NCBI GenBank assembly: GCA_035293045.1
Contig: DATDOY010000066.1
Location: 1 to 28,831, forward strand
DNA length: 28,831 nucleotides
Direction: 5' to 3'
From: DATDOY01 sp035293045
Lineage (GTDB): Bacteria > Actinomycetota > Acidimicrobiia > IMCC26256 > JACPCJ01
This document shows positions 23,005 through 28,831 of this stretch, piece after piece. The notes under the pieces were generated by a model. It was not told the origin of the DNA, did not search any database, and saw only the letters and a program-made list of their open reading frames with translations. Position 1 is the stretch's first letter. Each line of letters starts with the position of its first letter. Made by a program: the position numbers and the translations under genes.

Positions 23005-23910
23005 GTGCCCGAAACCCCGGCCAGCGACGGCGTCGCGCTCTATTACGAGACCTGGGGAAAGCCGATTTCCGGCGAGCAGGGGGGCGAGCCCGTCCTCTTC
23101 GTGATGGGTCTCGGGGCCGACCGCCGCGGGTGGCTGTTCCAGCGGATGGCCTTCGGCCGCCGGTACCGCTGCATCACCCTCGACAATCGCGGCGTCGGCG
23201 ATTCCGGCAAGCCGCAGTGGAATCCCGACCAGGCCGCGCCGGGCGAGGTGAGCCCCTACAACCTCGAGCAGATGGCGCGCGACGCCGTCACCGTGCTCGA
23301 CGCGGTGGGCGTCGACTCGGCGCACATCGTGGGCGTCTCGATGGGTGGCGTGATCGCGCAGATCATGGCGGTGCGGCATCCGTCGCGTGTCCGCTCGCTG
23401 ACGCTCGCCAGCACGGCGTGTCGGCATCACGAGTGGCGTCGGGAGCTGCTCGCCGAATGGGAAGAGATCGCGCGCACCCAGGGAATGGGCGCGCTCGGGG
23501 GCAAGGCCTTTCGCTGGTTGATCAATCCGCGTATCCGCAAGCGGTTCGGCATGTGGCTCGACATCCTCGCCCGCATCGTCATGTCGCAGCCGTCGGAAGG
23601 GTTTGCCAACCAGGCCCGGGCCATCCTCGACATGCCCGACGACGTGCGCGACGAGCTCCACACCGTGCGGGTTCCGACTCTTGTGATCGTCGGTTCGCAG
23701 GACATCCTCACGCCGGTGGGCGATTCTGAGGAGTTGGCGGAGACCATCGAGGGCGCCGAACTCGTGGTGATCGGTGGCGCCGCCCACGGCGTCAACGCCG
23801 AAGCGCCCGCGAAGTGGAACGACCATGTGCTGACGTTCCTCGAGCGCGTGACGAACCCCTCCTCCGCGGAGGACGCCGCCGAAGAGCCGGGCGCCGCCGC
23901 CTCCGCCTGA
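23005..23910 (+). CDS. Alpha/beta-fold hydrolase
   Basis: 301 residues with a complete catalytic triad: nucleophile Ser112 in GVSMGG, Asp233 in GSQDILTP and His261 in GAAHG. The oxyanion strand is FVMGLGADRRGW, and LDNRGVGDSGKP (59-70) is the common DxRGxGxS landmark. A cap of helices spans about residues 140-215. The family covers esterases, 3-oxoadipate enol-lactonases and many others, and nothing here fixes the substrate. The tail after residue 283 is Ala/Glu-rich. No signal peptide, so cytoplasmic. It has its own leaderless promoter and converges on the polyprenyl synthase gene, with a long hairpin between. Confidence 0.88.
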   Translation: MPETPASDGVALYYETWGKPISGEQGGEPVLFVMGLGADRRGWLFQRMAFGRRYRCITLDNRGVGDSGKPQWNPDQAAPGEVSPYNLEQMARDAVTVLDAVGVDSAHIVGVSMGGVIAQIMAVRHPSRVRSLTLASTACRHHEWRRELLAEWEEIARTQGMGALGGKAFRWLINPRIRKRFGMWLDILARIVMSQPSEGFANQARAILDMPDDVRDELHTVRVPTLVIVGSQDILTPVGDSEELAETIEGAELVVIGGAAHGVNAEAPAKWNDHVLTFLERVTNPSSAEDAAEEPGAAASA

Positions 23911-23958
23911 CGGGTCGGAGCGGTCCACGGGGCGCACCGTCCGCGGGAAAACCCATGA

Positions 23959-24002
23959 AGTGTGAGTGACTGCCCGGCGTCAGCCGGGCAGTCACTCACA
24001 CT
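23959..24002. terminator. 20-bp perfect inverted repeat between convergent genes, likely bidirectional terminator
   Basis: Arms 23959-23978 and 23983-24002 are perfectly complementary around GTCA. It sits in the 109-base gap between the ends of two convergent genes, which is where a shared terminator is expected. It has no T run, like the hairpin after coaX, although the two sequences are unrelated. Confidence 0.65.
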
Positions 24003-24019
24003 CGAAGGGGGGTGGTCGG

Positions 24020-24997
24020 TCAGCTTCCCCGGTCGACGAGGGATCCGGTCAGCCGCGTGAGCGAGTCGACGAGCTCGGCGTCGAGGCCGTCGAGCGACTG
24101 GATCGTGCGGGCGGCGGCGTCGGCCGTCTCCTGTGCTCTCGCTGTTGCCCGTTCGACCCCGTCGGTTTCGTGGACGAGCGCGCGGGCCTGCTCGCGCTGG
24201 TCGGCGTCGAGGGGCTGGCCGAGGATGTCGCGCAGCTCGGCCGACTCCTCGAGCGCGTAAAGCACCGGGAGCGTGTAGATGCCCTCGACCAGATCCTGCC
24301 CCGCGGGCTTGCCGAGTTGCTCGTCGGTGGCGGTGACGTCGAGGAGGTCGTCGACGATCTGGAACAGCGCGCCGAGCTGGCGGCCGAACTGGGTGAGCCC
24401 GTCGACCACGGGGCGGTCGTGGCCTGCGACGAGGGCGCCGATGCGACACGACGTCGCCATGAGCGCCGACGTCTTGCCGTCGATGGCGCCTTCGTAGGCG
24501 GGGAGGTCACGGTCGACGTTGAAGGCGTGGCGTAGCTCCAGCACCTGGCCGCCGCACAGCTCGCCGATGGTGGCGGCGAGGAGGCCCGCCACCTCGGTGC
24601 CCAGCCGGGCGGCATTCTCCGACGCCCGGGCGAGGAGGAAGTCGCCGGCGAGGATGGCGATGACGTTGTTCCAGCGGGCGTTGACCGACTGCACGCCCCG
24701 GCGGGTCTCGGCCTCATCGATGACGTCGTCGTGGTACAGCGAGCCGAGGTGCACCAGCTCGACGGCCACGGCGCCGGTGATGGCGTCGTCGGTGCACTTG
24801 GTGCGGTAGCCGTCGACGGCAGCGGCGCACGCCATGACCAGCACGGGCCGGAGGCGCTTCCCGCCCGCTCCGATCAGGTGCGTGGCGACGTCGGTCAGGA
24901 ACGGGTCCTCCGTGGCGACGCTCTCCTTGAGCGCAGCCTCCACGCGCGCCAAATCGTCGCCGATGTGCTCGATTTGAAGGATCGACCCCAGATCCAT
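24020..24997 (-). CDS. Long-chain polyprenyl diphosphate synthase
   Basis: A trans-isoprenyl diphosphate synthase of 325 residues that extends allylic diphosphates with isopentenyl diphosphate, most likely for the menaquinone side chain. GGKRLRP, the first aspartate motif DDVID (in YHDDVIDEAETRRG) and the second DDLLD are present, with GKTSALMATSCRIGA between them. The residues four and five before the first Asp are Ser and Gly, which leaves the elongation pocket open and favours long products (C35 or more). The exact length is not determinable. It stands alone with its own leaderless promoter, divergent from clpC. Confidence 0.92.
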   Translation of the reverse strand: MDLGSILQIEHIGDDLARVEAALKESVATEDPFLTDVATHLIGAGGKRLRPVLVMACAAAVDGYRTKCTDDAITGAVAVELVHLGSLYHDDVIDEAETRRGVQSVNARWNNVIAILAGDFLLARASENAARLGTEVAGLLAATIGELCGGQVLELRHAFNVDRDLPAYEGAIDGKTSALMATSCRIGALVAGHDRPVVDGLTQFGRQLGALFQIVDDLLDVTATDEQLGKPAGQDLVEGIYTLPVLYALEESAELRDILGQPLDADQREQARALVHETDGVERATARAQETADAAARTIQSLDGLDAELVDSLTRLTGSLVDRGS

Positions 24998-25009
24998 GCG
25001 CGCAGGCTA
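24998..25009 (-). promoter_or_regulatory. Leaderless promoter of the polyprenyl synthase gene: TAGCCT six bases before ATG
   Basis: On the minus strand TAGCCT (25009-25004) is followed by GCGCGC and ATG 24997. There is no ribosome-binding sequence. Confidence 0.6.
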
Positions 25010-25068
25010 CCGGTCCGACGATCCGGCCTTCGCTACGACTGCGTCGCCCGAGCCAGACGGGGTCGAAC

Positions 25069-25103
25069 CTGCGGCATGTCGCTCATCGCGCGACATGCAG
25101 CAG
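25069..25103. repeat. 14-bp dyad with one mismatch, possible operator
   Basis: Arms 25069-25082 and 25090-25103: GCATGTCGC and GCGACATGC pair perfectly over nine bases, then one G/A mismatch, then CTGC with GCAG. The spacer is seven bases. It lies 60 bases upstream of the polyprenyl synthase -10 and far upstream of clpC. No T run, so an operator is more likely than a terminator. Confidence 0.55.
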
Positions 25104-25294
25104 AGGAAACCGCCAGCGAGGATCGACGGAGAGTGAATCCGGCGCGACGTGACATGGGGCACCGGGTGGTGGGGAACAAAGGAGGAGTGCAGGGTGCTGC
25201 ACTGCTAGGACTCTGTTCCGACGAGCAAGGGGGCCAAACGACCCTTTTGTCGCCGGAAAGGTGACAGGCATCCTCCAGGCAGGGGATTCCGCCG

Positions 25295-25314
25295 CCGATA
25301 GCTATCGGTAGGCT
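25295..25314 (+). promoter_or_regulatory. 14-bp perfect palindrome directly before a TAGGCT -10 (distal clpC promoter)
   Basis: CCGATAGCTATCGG (25295-25308) is a perfect palindrome, and TAGGCT follows immediately at 25309-25314. A protein bound there would occupy the spacer of a promoter reading toward clpC. No clear -35 is visible. A transcript would have a leader of about 160 bases. Confidence 0.4.
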
Positions 25315-25429
25315 GAGGGCAGCCGATCGGTACGGGTACTCGAAGAGCACGTGCAGGCACGGCACAGACAGACGTCCAAGAGACGATGAGGCAAGCGCAG
25401 GGTGAAGCGGGCTCGGAAGGGGCCGCCGT

Positions 25430-25482
25430 TACACTGCGGCAACTGGCGACCTGTGGCGTTCGAGCCACCAAGGGGAGGCTGC
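25430..25482 (+). promoter_or_regulatory. Proximal clpC promoter (TACACT), short leader hairpin and ribosome site
   Basis: TACACT at 25430-25435 is a strong -10 and implies a leader of about 40 bases. In the leader GTGGC (25453-25457) and GCCAC (25464-25468) can pair around GTTCGA, just before AGGGGAGG (25471-25478), the ribosome site that fixes the clpC start at GTG 25483. Confidence 0.5.
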
Positions 25483-27996
25483 GTGTTCGAGCGGTTTACC
25501 GACCGGGCGAGGCGAGTCGTGGTACTGGCGCAGGAAGAAGCGCGCCTGCTGAACCACAACTACATCGGCACCGAGCACATCCTGCTCGGCCTCATCCACG
25601 AGGGTGAGGGCGTCGCGGCCAAGGCACTCGAGTCCCTCGGCATCAGCCTCGAGGCGGTCCGCGCCCAAGTCGAAGAGATCATCGGCCAGGGCGGCTCAAG
25701 CCCGTCGGGCCACATTCCCTTCACCCCCCGCGCCAAGAAGGTTCTCGAGCTGAGCCTCCGCGAGGCCCTCCAGCTCGGCCACAACTACATCGGCACCGAG
25801 CACATCCTGCTGGGCTTGATCCGTGAAGGCGAGGGCGTCGCGGCCCAGGTCCTCCAGAAGCTCGGCGCCGATCTGAGTCGCGTCCGCCAGCAGGTCATCC
25901 AGCTCCTCTCGGGCTACGCCGGGGGCAAGGAAGCGACCCCGGCCGGCCCGCAGGGCGAGGCCACCCCGAGTGGCTCGCTCGTCCTCGACCAGTTCGGCCG
26001 CAACCTCACGACGCTGGCCAAGGAGAAGCAGCTCGACCCGGTCATCGGCCGGGCCAAGGAGATCGAGCGTGTCATGCAGGTGCTGTCGCGCCGCACCAAG
26101 AACAACCCCGTCCTCATCGGCGACCCCGGCGTGGGCAAGACGGCGATCGTCGAGGGCCTCGCCCAAAAAATCGTCGCCGCCGACGTCCCCGAGACGCTGA
26201 AGGACAAGCAGCTCTACACCCTCGACCTCGGCGCGCTCGTGGCGGGTTCCCGCTACCGCGGTGACTTCGAGGAGCGCCTGAAGAAGGTGTTGAAGGAGAT
26301 CCGCACGCGCGGCGACATCATCCTGTTCATCGACGAGCTGCACACGCTCGTGGGCGCCGGAGCGGCCGAAGGCGCCATCGACGCCGCCAGCATCCTGAAG
26401 CCCATGCTGGCGCGCGGCGAGCTGCAGACCATCGGCGCGACCACGCTCGACGAGTACCGCAAGCACCTCGAGAAGGACGCCGCCCTCGAGCGCCGCTTCC
26501 AGCCGATCACGGTCGAGGAGCCGACGGTTGCGCACACCATCGAGATCCTGAAGGGCCTGCGCGACCGCTACGAGCAGCACCACCGGGTCACCATCACCGA
26601 CCAGGCGCTCGTGGCCGCGGCCAACCTCGCCGACCGCTACATCTCCGACCGCCACCTTCCCGACAAGGCCATCGACCTCATCGACGAGGCCGGCAGCCGG
26701 CTGCGCATCCGTCGCATGGAGACGCCGGCCGACTACCGCGAGATCGAAGAGGAGTTGGCCAAGGTCCGCAAGGACAAGGAAGACGCCATCGAGAACCAGC
26801 AGTTCGAGGAGGCGGCGAGCCTCCGTGACCGCGAGAAGGATCTCCTCGGCAAGCAGACCGAAAAGGAGCAGGAGTGGAAGGCGGAGGGCGTCGATCTCTT
26901 CAACGAGGTCGACGAGGAGTCCATCGCCGAGGTGCTCTCGCTGTGGACGGGCATCCCCGTCTACAAGCTCACCGAGGAGGAGACCGCCAAGCTCCTCCGC
27001 ATGGAAGACGAGTTGCACCACCGCGTCGTCGGCCAGGAAGACGCCATCCGGGCCGTCTCGCAGTCGATCCGCCGCACGCGTGCCGGCCTGAAGGACCCCA
27101 AGCGCCCGTCGGGCTCGTTCATCTTCCTCGGCCCCTCCGGCGTCGGAAAGACGGAGTTGGCCAAGACGCTCGCCGAGTTCCTCTTCGGCGACGAGAGCGC
27201 GCTCATCCAGCTCGACATGTCGGAGTACATGGAGAAGCACACGGTGAGTCGCCTCGTCGGCTCGCCCCCGGGCTACGTCGGCTACGACGAAGGCGGTCAG
27301 CTCACCGAGGCCGTGCGCCGCAAGCCGTTCTCCGTCGTCCTGTTCGACGAGATCGAGAAGGCCCACCCCGACGTCTTCAACACCCTGCTCCAGATCCTGG
27401 AGGACGGGCGCTTGACCGACGCGCAGGGTCGCGCCGTCGACTTCAAGAACACCGTCATCATCATGACGTCCAACATCGGGACGGCCGACCTGCGCAAGGC
27501 GGCGGTCGGCTTCACCAAGGCCGACGAAGCGGTGACCTACGAGAAGATGAAGGAGAAGGTCAACGAGGAGCTGAAGAAGCACTTCCGCCCCGAGTTCCTG
27601 AACCGCATCGACGAGGTCATCGTCTTCCACGAGCTGACCAAGCCGGAAGTGACCCAGATCGTCGACCTCATGATCAAGCGGGTCATGAACCAACTCGAAG
27701 GCCAGGGCCTCGGCCTCGAGTTGACGCCGTCGGCCAAGTCGCTGCTCGCCGACAAGGGCTACGACCCCACGCTCGGAGCGCGGCCGCTGCGCCGTGCGAT
27801 CCAGCGGATGGTCGAAGACCCGCTGTCGGAGCGCATCTTGTGGAAGGAGTTCACCGCCGGTCAGACGATCGTCGTGGACACCGCCGACGACGAGATGACG
27901 TTCACCGCCATCGACGGCTTCGAACCGCCGCCGGTCGAGTTGGCCGGAGCGTCGTCGGGCGACTCCGACGTCGCCGGGAGCCCCAACCCGGCATAA
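25483..27996 (+). CDS. clpC: ATP-dependent Clp protease ATP-binding subunit ClpC
   Basis: The Hsp100 unfoldase that feeds substrates to ClpP. 837 residues in full domain order: two N-terminal Clp repeats (about 1-70 and 80-145, each with NYIGTEHILLGLI), AAA1 with Walker A GDPGVGKT (213-220) and Walker B LFIDE, a middle coiled-coil/UVR segment (about 420-466, EIEEELAKVRKDKEDAIE...), and AAA2 with Walker A GPSGVGKT (550-557), LFDEIEKAHPD and the C-terminal domain. GTG 25483 reproduces the standard start (xFERFTDRARRVV) and has AGGGGAGG just upstream; the frame is open further upstream, but that part is promoter sequence. The C-terminal tail is acidic and Gly/Ser-rich. clpC is a SigH/SigR target in several actinobacteria, but I see no clear such site here. 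Confidence 0.97.
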   Translation: MFERFTDRARRVVVLAQEEARLLNHNYIGTEHILLGLIHEGEGVAAKALESLGISLEAVRAQVEEIIGQGGSSPSGHIPFTPRAKKVLELSLREALQLGHNYIGTEHILLGLIREGEGVAAQVLQKLGADLSRVRQQVIQLLSGYAGGKEATPAGPQGEATPSGSLVLDQFGRNLTTLAKEKQLDPVIGRAKEIERVMQVLSRRTKNNPVLIGDPGVGKTAIVEGLAQKIVAADVPETLKDKQLYTLDLGALVAGSRYRGDFEERLKKVLKEIRTRGDIILFIDELHTLVGAGAAEGAIDAASILKPMLARGELQTIGATTLDEYRKHLEKDAALERRFQPITVEEPTVAHTIEILKGLRDRYEQHHRVTITDQALVAAANLADRYISDRHLPDKAIDLIDEAGSRLRIRRMETPADYREIEEELAKVRKDKEDAIENQQFEEAASLRDREKDLLGKQTEKEQEWKAEGVDLFNEVDEESIAEVLSLWTGIPVYKLTEEETAKLLRMEDELHHRVVGQEDAIRAVSQSIRRTRAGLKDPKRPSGSFIFLGPSGVGKTELAKTLAEFLFGDESALIQLDMSEYMEKHTVSRLVGSPPGYVGYDEGGQLTEAVRRKPFSVVLFDEIEKAHPDVFNTLLQILEDGRLTDAQGRAVDFKNTVIIMTSNIGTADLRKAAVGFTKADEAVTYEKMKEKVNEELKKHFRPEFLNRIDEVIVFHELTKPEVTQIVDLMIKRVMNQLEGQGLGLELTPSAKSLLADKGYDPTLGARPLRRAIQRMVEDPLSERILWKEFTAGQTIVVDTADDEMTFTAIDGFEPPPVELAGASSGDSDVAGSPNPA

Positions 27997-28004
27997 CCAG
28001 AACT

Positions 28005-28052
28005 GCTTTTGTCCTTTTGCACGCCCTCCAAGGGCGCAGGAAGGACAGAAGC
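28005..28052 (+). terminator. Nested hairpin after clpC
   Basis: GCTTTTGTCCTT (28005-28016) pairs with AAGGACAGAAGC (28041-28052) with one T-G wobble, enclosing a second hairpin CGCCCT-CCA-AGGGCG (28022-28036). It begins nine bases after the clpC stop, and is the likely clpC terminator. Confidence 0.6.
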
Positions 28053-28063
28053 GAAAGAACAAC

Positions 28064-28097
28064 CATCACCCCCGGTCGGAAACGGCCGGGGGTGATG
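28064..28097. terminator. Second hairpin between the convergent clpC and minus-strand gene
   Basis: Arms 28064-28077 and 28084-28097 (CATCACCCCCGGTC against GGCCGGGGGTGATG, one T-G wobble) with loop GGAAAC. On the minus strand it follows the stop at 28104 by six bases and is followed by a T-rich stretch (GGTTGTTCTTTC), so it mainly serves the minus-strand gene and may back up the clpC terminator. Confidence 0.65.
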
Positions 28098-28103
28098 TCG
28101 TTG

Positions 28104-28831
28104 TCAGCCCGGAAGCGGTTCGGGTTCCGGATCCGGTTCCGGCTCGGTGGTGGTTTCCAGTTCGGGCTCCGGTTCCGGCTCTGACTCAGGCGTGGGCTCC
28201 GGTTCCGGCTCGAGCGGGGGTGGCTCGGGTGCGGCGGTTTCGGATTCGCTGACGGGGGGTTCGGTCTCGGGAGTGGCCTCGGCGGTTCCCGATGGCTCGG
28301 CCGTGGCGTCCGGTTCGCCATCCTCGCCCGCGGGTGGCGTCTCTGTTGCCGCCCCCGTCCCGAACTCGGGCGGTGCGTCCTCGCCGGCGGACGAGGATTC
28401 CTCTGAGGTCATCTGCTCCGACGCCGATTCCGGGGGCGGAGGCTCGTCCGAGCCCTCCGCGTTCTCCTCGACGGGGTCGACGGCGTCGACCGCGAGGGCG
28501 GGATCCACACCCGCGCCCGGCTCGAGGGTCTCCTCGTTCGGTGGCACTTCGTCGGGCGTCAGGTCGTCGATGGGCTTGCCCCCGGGCGCGTCCCACACCG
28601 TTCCGTCCGCGACGTTGAGCCAGCCCTTGTCGGTCTCGACCCACTCGTCGGGGTCGAACTCGACCGACTGGGTCCCCGCCTTGGGGTCGGCGGGGTCAAC
28701 GGGCACCTCCACGTAGAGCTTCCCGGTCTCCACGTCGACGCTCAGGTGCTGGTAGTCCTTGTCGTCGAGGAGGTCGTTGATGGTCGGCTCGCCCTTGAAG
28801 TCTGTGGGGCCGCCCGCCGTGGTGCGGGTGC
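28104..28831 (-). CDS. Pro/Glu-rich acidic protein, N-terminus outside the window
   Basis: The frame is open from the right edge to the stop at 28104, so only the last 241 or so residues are visible. The part near the edge is ordinary and folded-looking (FKGEPTINDLLDDKDY, then GKLYVEVPVDPADPKAG, VEFDPDEWVETDKGWLNVADGTVWDAPGG). From there on it becomes a long disordered tail of Glu, Pro, Ser, Thr and Ala that ends in PEPEP-type repeats. Such tails often span the cell wall or act as acidic linkers. I do not recognise the family. A GTG at 28733 is in frame but nothing supports it as the real start. A hairpin terminator follows the stop. Confidence 0.65.
   Translation of the reverse strand, partial: TRTTAGGPTDFKGEPTINDLLDDKDYQHLSVDVETGKLYVEVPVDPADPKAGTQSVEFDPDEWVETDKGWLNVADGTVWDAPGGKPIDDLTPDEVPPNEETLEPGAGVDPALAVDAVDPVEENAEGSDEPPPPESASEQMTSEESSSAGEDAPPEFGTGAATETPPAGEDGEPDATAEPSGTAEATPETEPPVSESETAAPEPPPLEPEPEPTPESEPEPEPELETTTEPEPDPEPEPLPG

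Larger units (their letters stand above)
25010..25482. other. Divergent intergenic region between polyprenyl synthase and clpC
   Basis: About 470 bases with no convincing gene. Contents from left to right: an imperfect 14-bp dyad (25069-25103), a weak AAGGG/CCCTT hairpin followed by TTTT (25227-25247) that could end a short RNA, a perfect 14-bp palindrome (25295-25308) touching a TAGGCT -10 (25309-25314), and a TACACT -10 (25430-25435) closest to clpC. The length and the several elements suggest multi-input control of clpC. I found no clear HspR, CIRCE or ClgR site. No tRNA or known RNA motif was recognised. Confidence 0.55.

Noticed and set aside
25227..25247. AAGGG/CCCTT hairpin with TTTT as end of a small RNA upstream of clpC
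   Set aside because: The stem has only five pairs with a ten-base loop and no promoter or conserved RNA structure was recognised before it; mentioned only within the intergenic entry.
25402..25482. Longer ClpC starting at GTG 25402 (27 extra residues)
   Set aside because: ClpC proteins start at the FERFTDRA segment, AGGGGAGG directly precedes GTG 25483, and a -10 element (TACACT) lies inside the proposed extension.
25696..28062. Very long minus-strand reading frame opposite clpC, and similar long antisense frames opposite ftsH, nadB, panC and others
   Set aside because: These mirror the codon bias of the real plus-strand genes, and their translations are Leu/Asp/Arg/Val repeats without recognisable domains.
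28120..28210. CCGGTTCCGG-type repeats as a regulatory or CRISPR-like repeat array
   Set aside because: They are the coding sequence of the Pro/Glu repeats of the minus-strand protein, with no regular spacer structure.
1..28831. Search for mobile elements, tRNA or rRNA genes and CRISPR arrays
   Set aside because: No transposase, integrase, terminal repeats, tRNA cloverleaf or repeat-spacer pattern was seen; gene spacing and base composition are uniform throughout.

Overview
The window is a GC-rich (about 70 percent by eye), densely coded chromosomal segment from an actinobacterium. Gene content and order match the Mycobacterium tuberculosis interval running from the DUF2342 metalloprotease and tilS to clpC1 (Rv3626c to Rv3596c as I remember it): metalloprotease, tilS, hpt, ftsH, folE, folP, folB, folK, DUF2520 gene, panC, panD, coaX, lysS, clpC. 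Several orders here (nadB-nadC between panD and coaX, pyk inside the folate block, no lsr2 beside clpC) suggest a lineage well away from mycobacteria. An Acidimicrobiia-type genome is my guess, and it is inference only. I see no insertion sequences, phage genes, CRISPR arrays, rRNAs or tRNAs.

Layout. 1-982: the end of a SigH/SigR-type ECF sigma factor, its redox-sensing zinc anti-sigma factor and a 69-residue membrane protein. 1003-4819: DUF2342 zinc metalloprotease, an orphan response regulator, then tilS-hpt overlapping by 4 bases. 4869-8458: a possible leaderless upstream peptide, ftsH, folE, and folP with its own promoter. 8455-9654: a cysteine-less phosphatase-like domain fused to a long lysine/alanine-rich histone-like tail. 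9678-12869 (minus strand): two tandem paralogous LppX/LolA-like secreted proteins and pyruvate kinase. 13015-19390: folB-folK, then DUF2520-panC-panD-nadB-nadC-coaX, covering pantothenate/CoA and NAD synthesis. 19503-22897: a small HTH-like protein, lysS, and an SDR and an acyltransferase that both lack key catalytic residues. 23005-23910: alpha/beta hydrolase. 24020-24997 (minus): long-chain polyprenyl diphosphate synthase. 25483-27996: clpC. 28104-28831 (minus): a Pro/Glu-rich protein cut by the window edge.

How it fits together. Most of the window is housekeeping: folate, pantothenate/CoA and NAD cofactor synthesis, tRNA-Ile lysidine modification and lysyl-tRNA charging, purine salvage, and protein quality control (FtsH, ClpC) with a thiol-stress sigma/anti-sigma pair. 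Genes are tightly packed with many ATGA, GTGA and TGATG overlaps. Many first genes lack a Shine-Dalgarno sequence and instead have a TANNNT -10 element 6-9 bases before the start codon, which points to widespread leaderless transcription. No complete new system is evident. The less ordinary items are the pseudophosphatase/histone-like fusion, the paired degenerate SDR and acyltransferase, the Cys-His-Cys leader peptide before ftsH, and several long perfect hairpins between transcription units.
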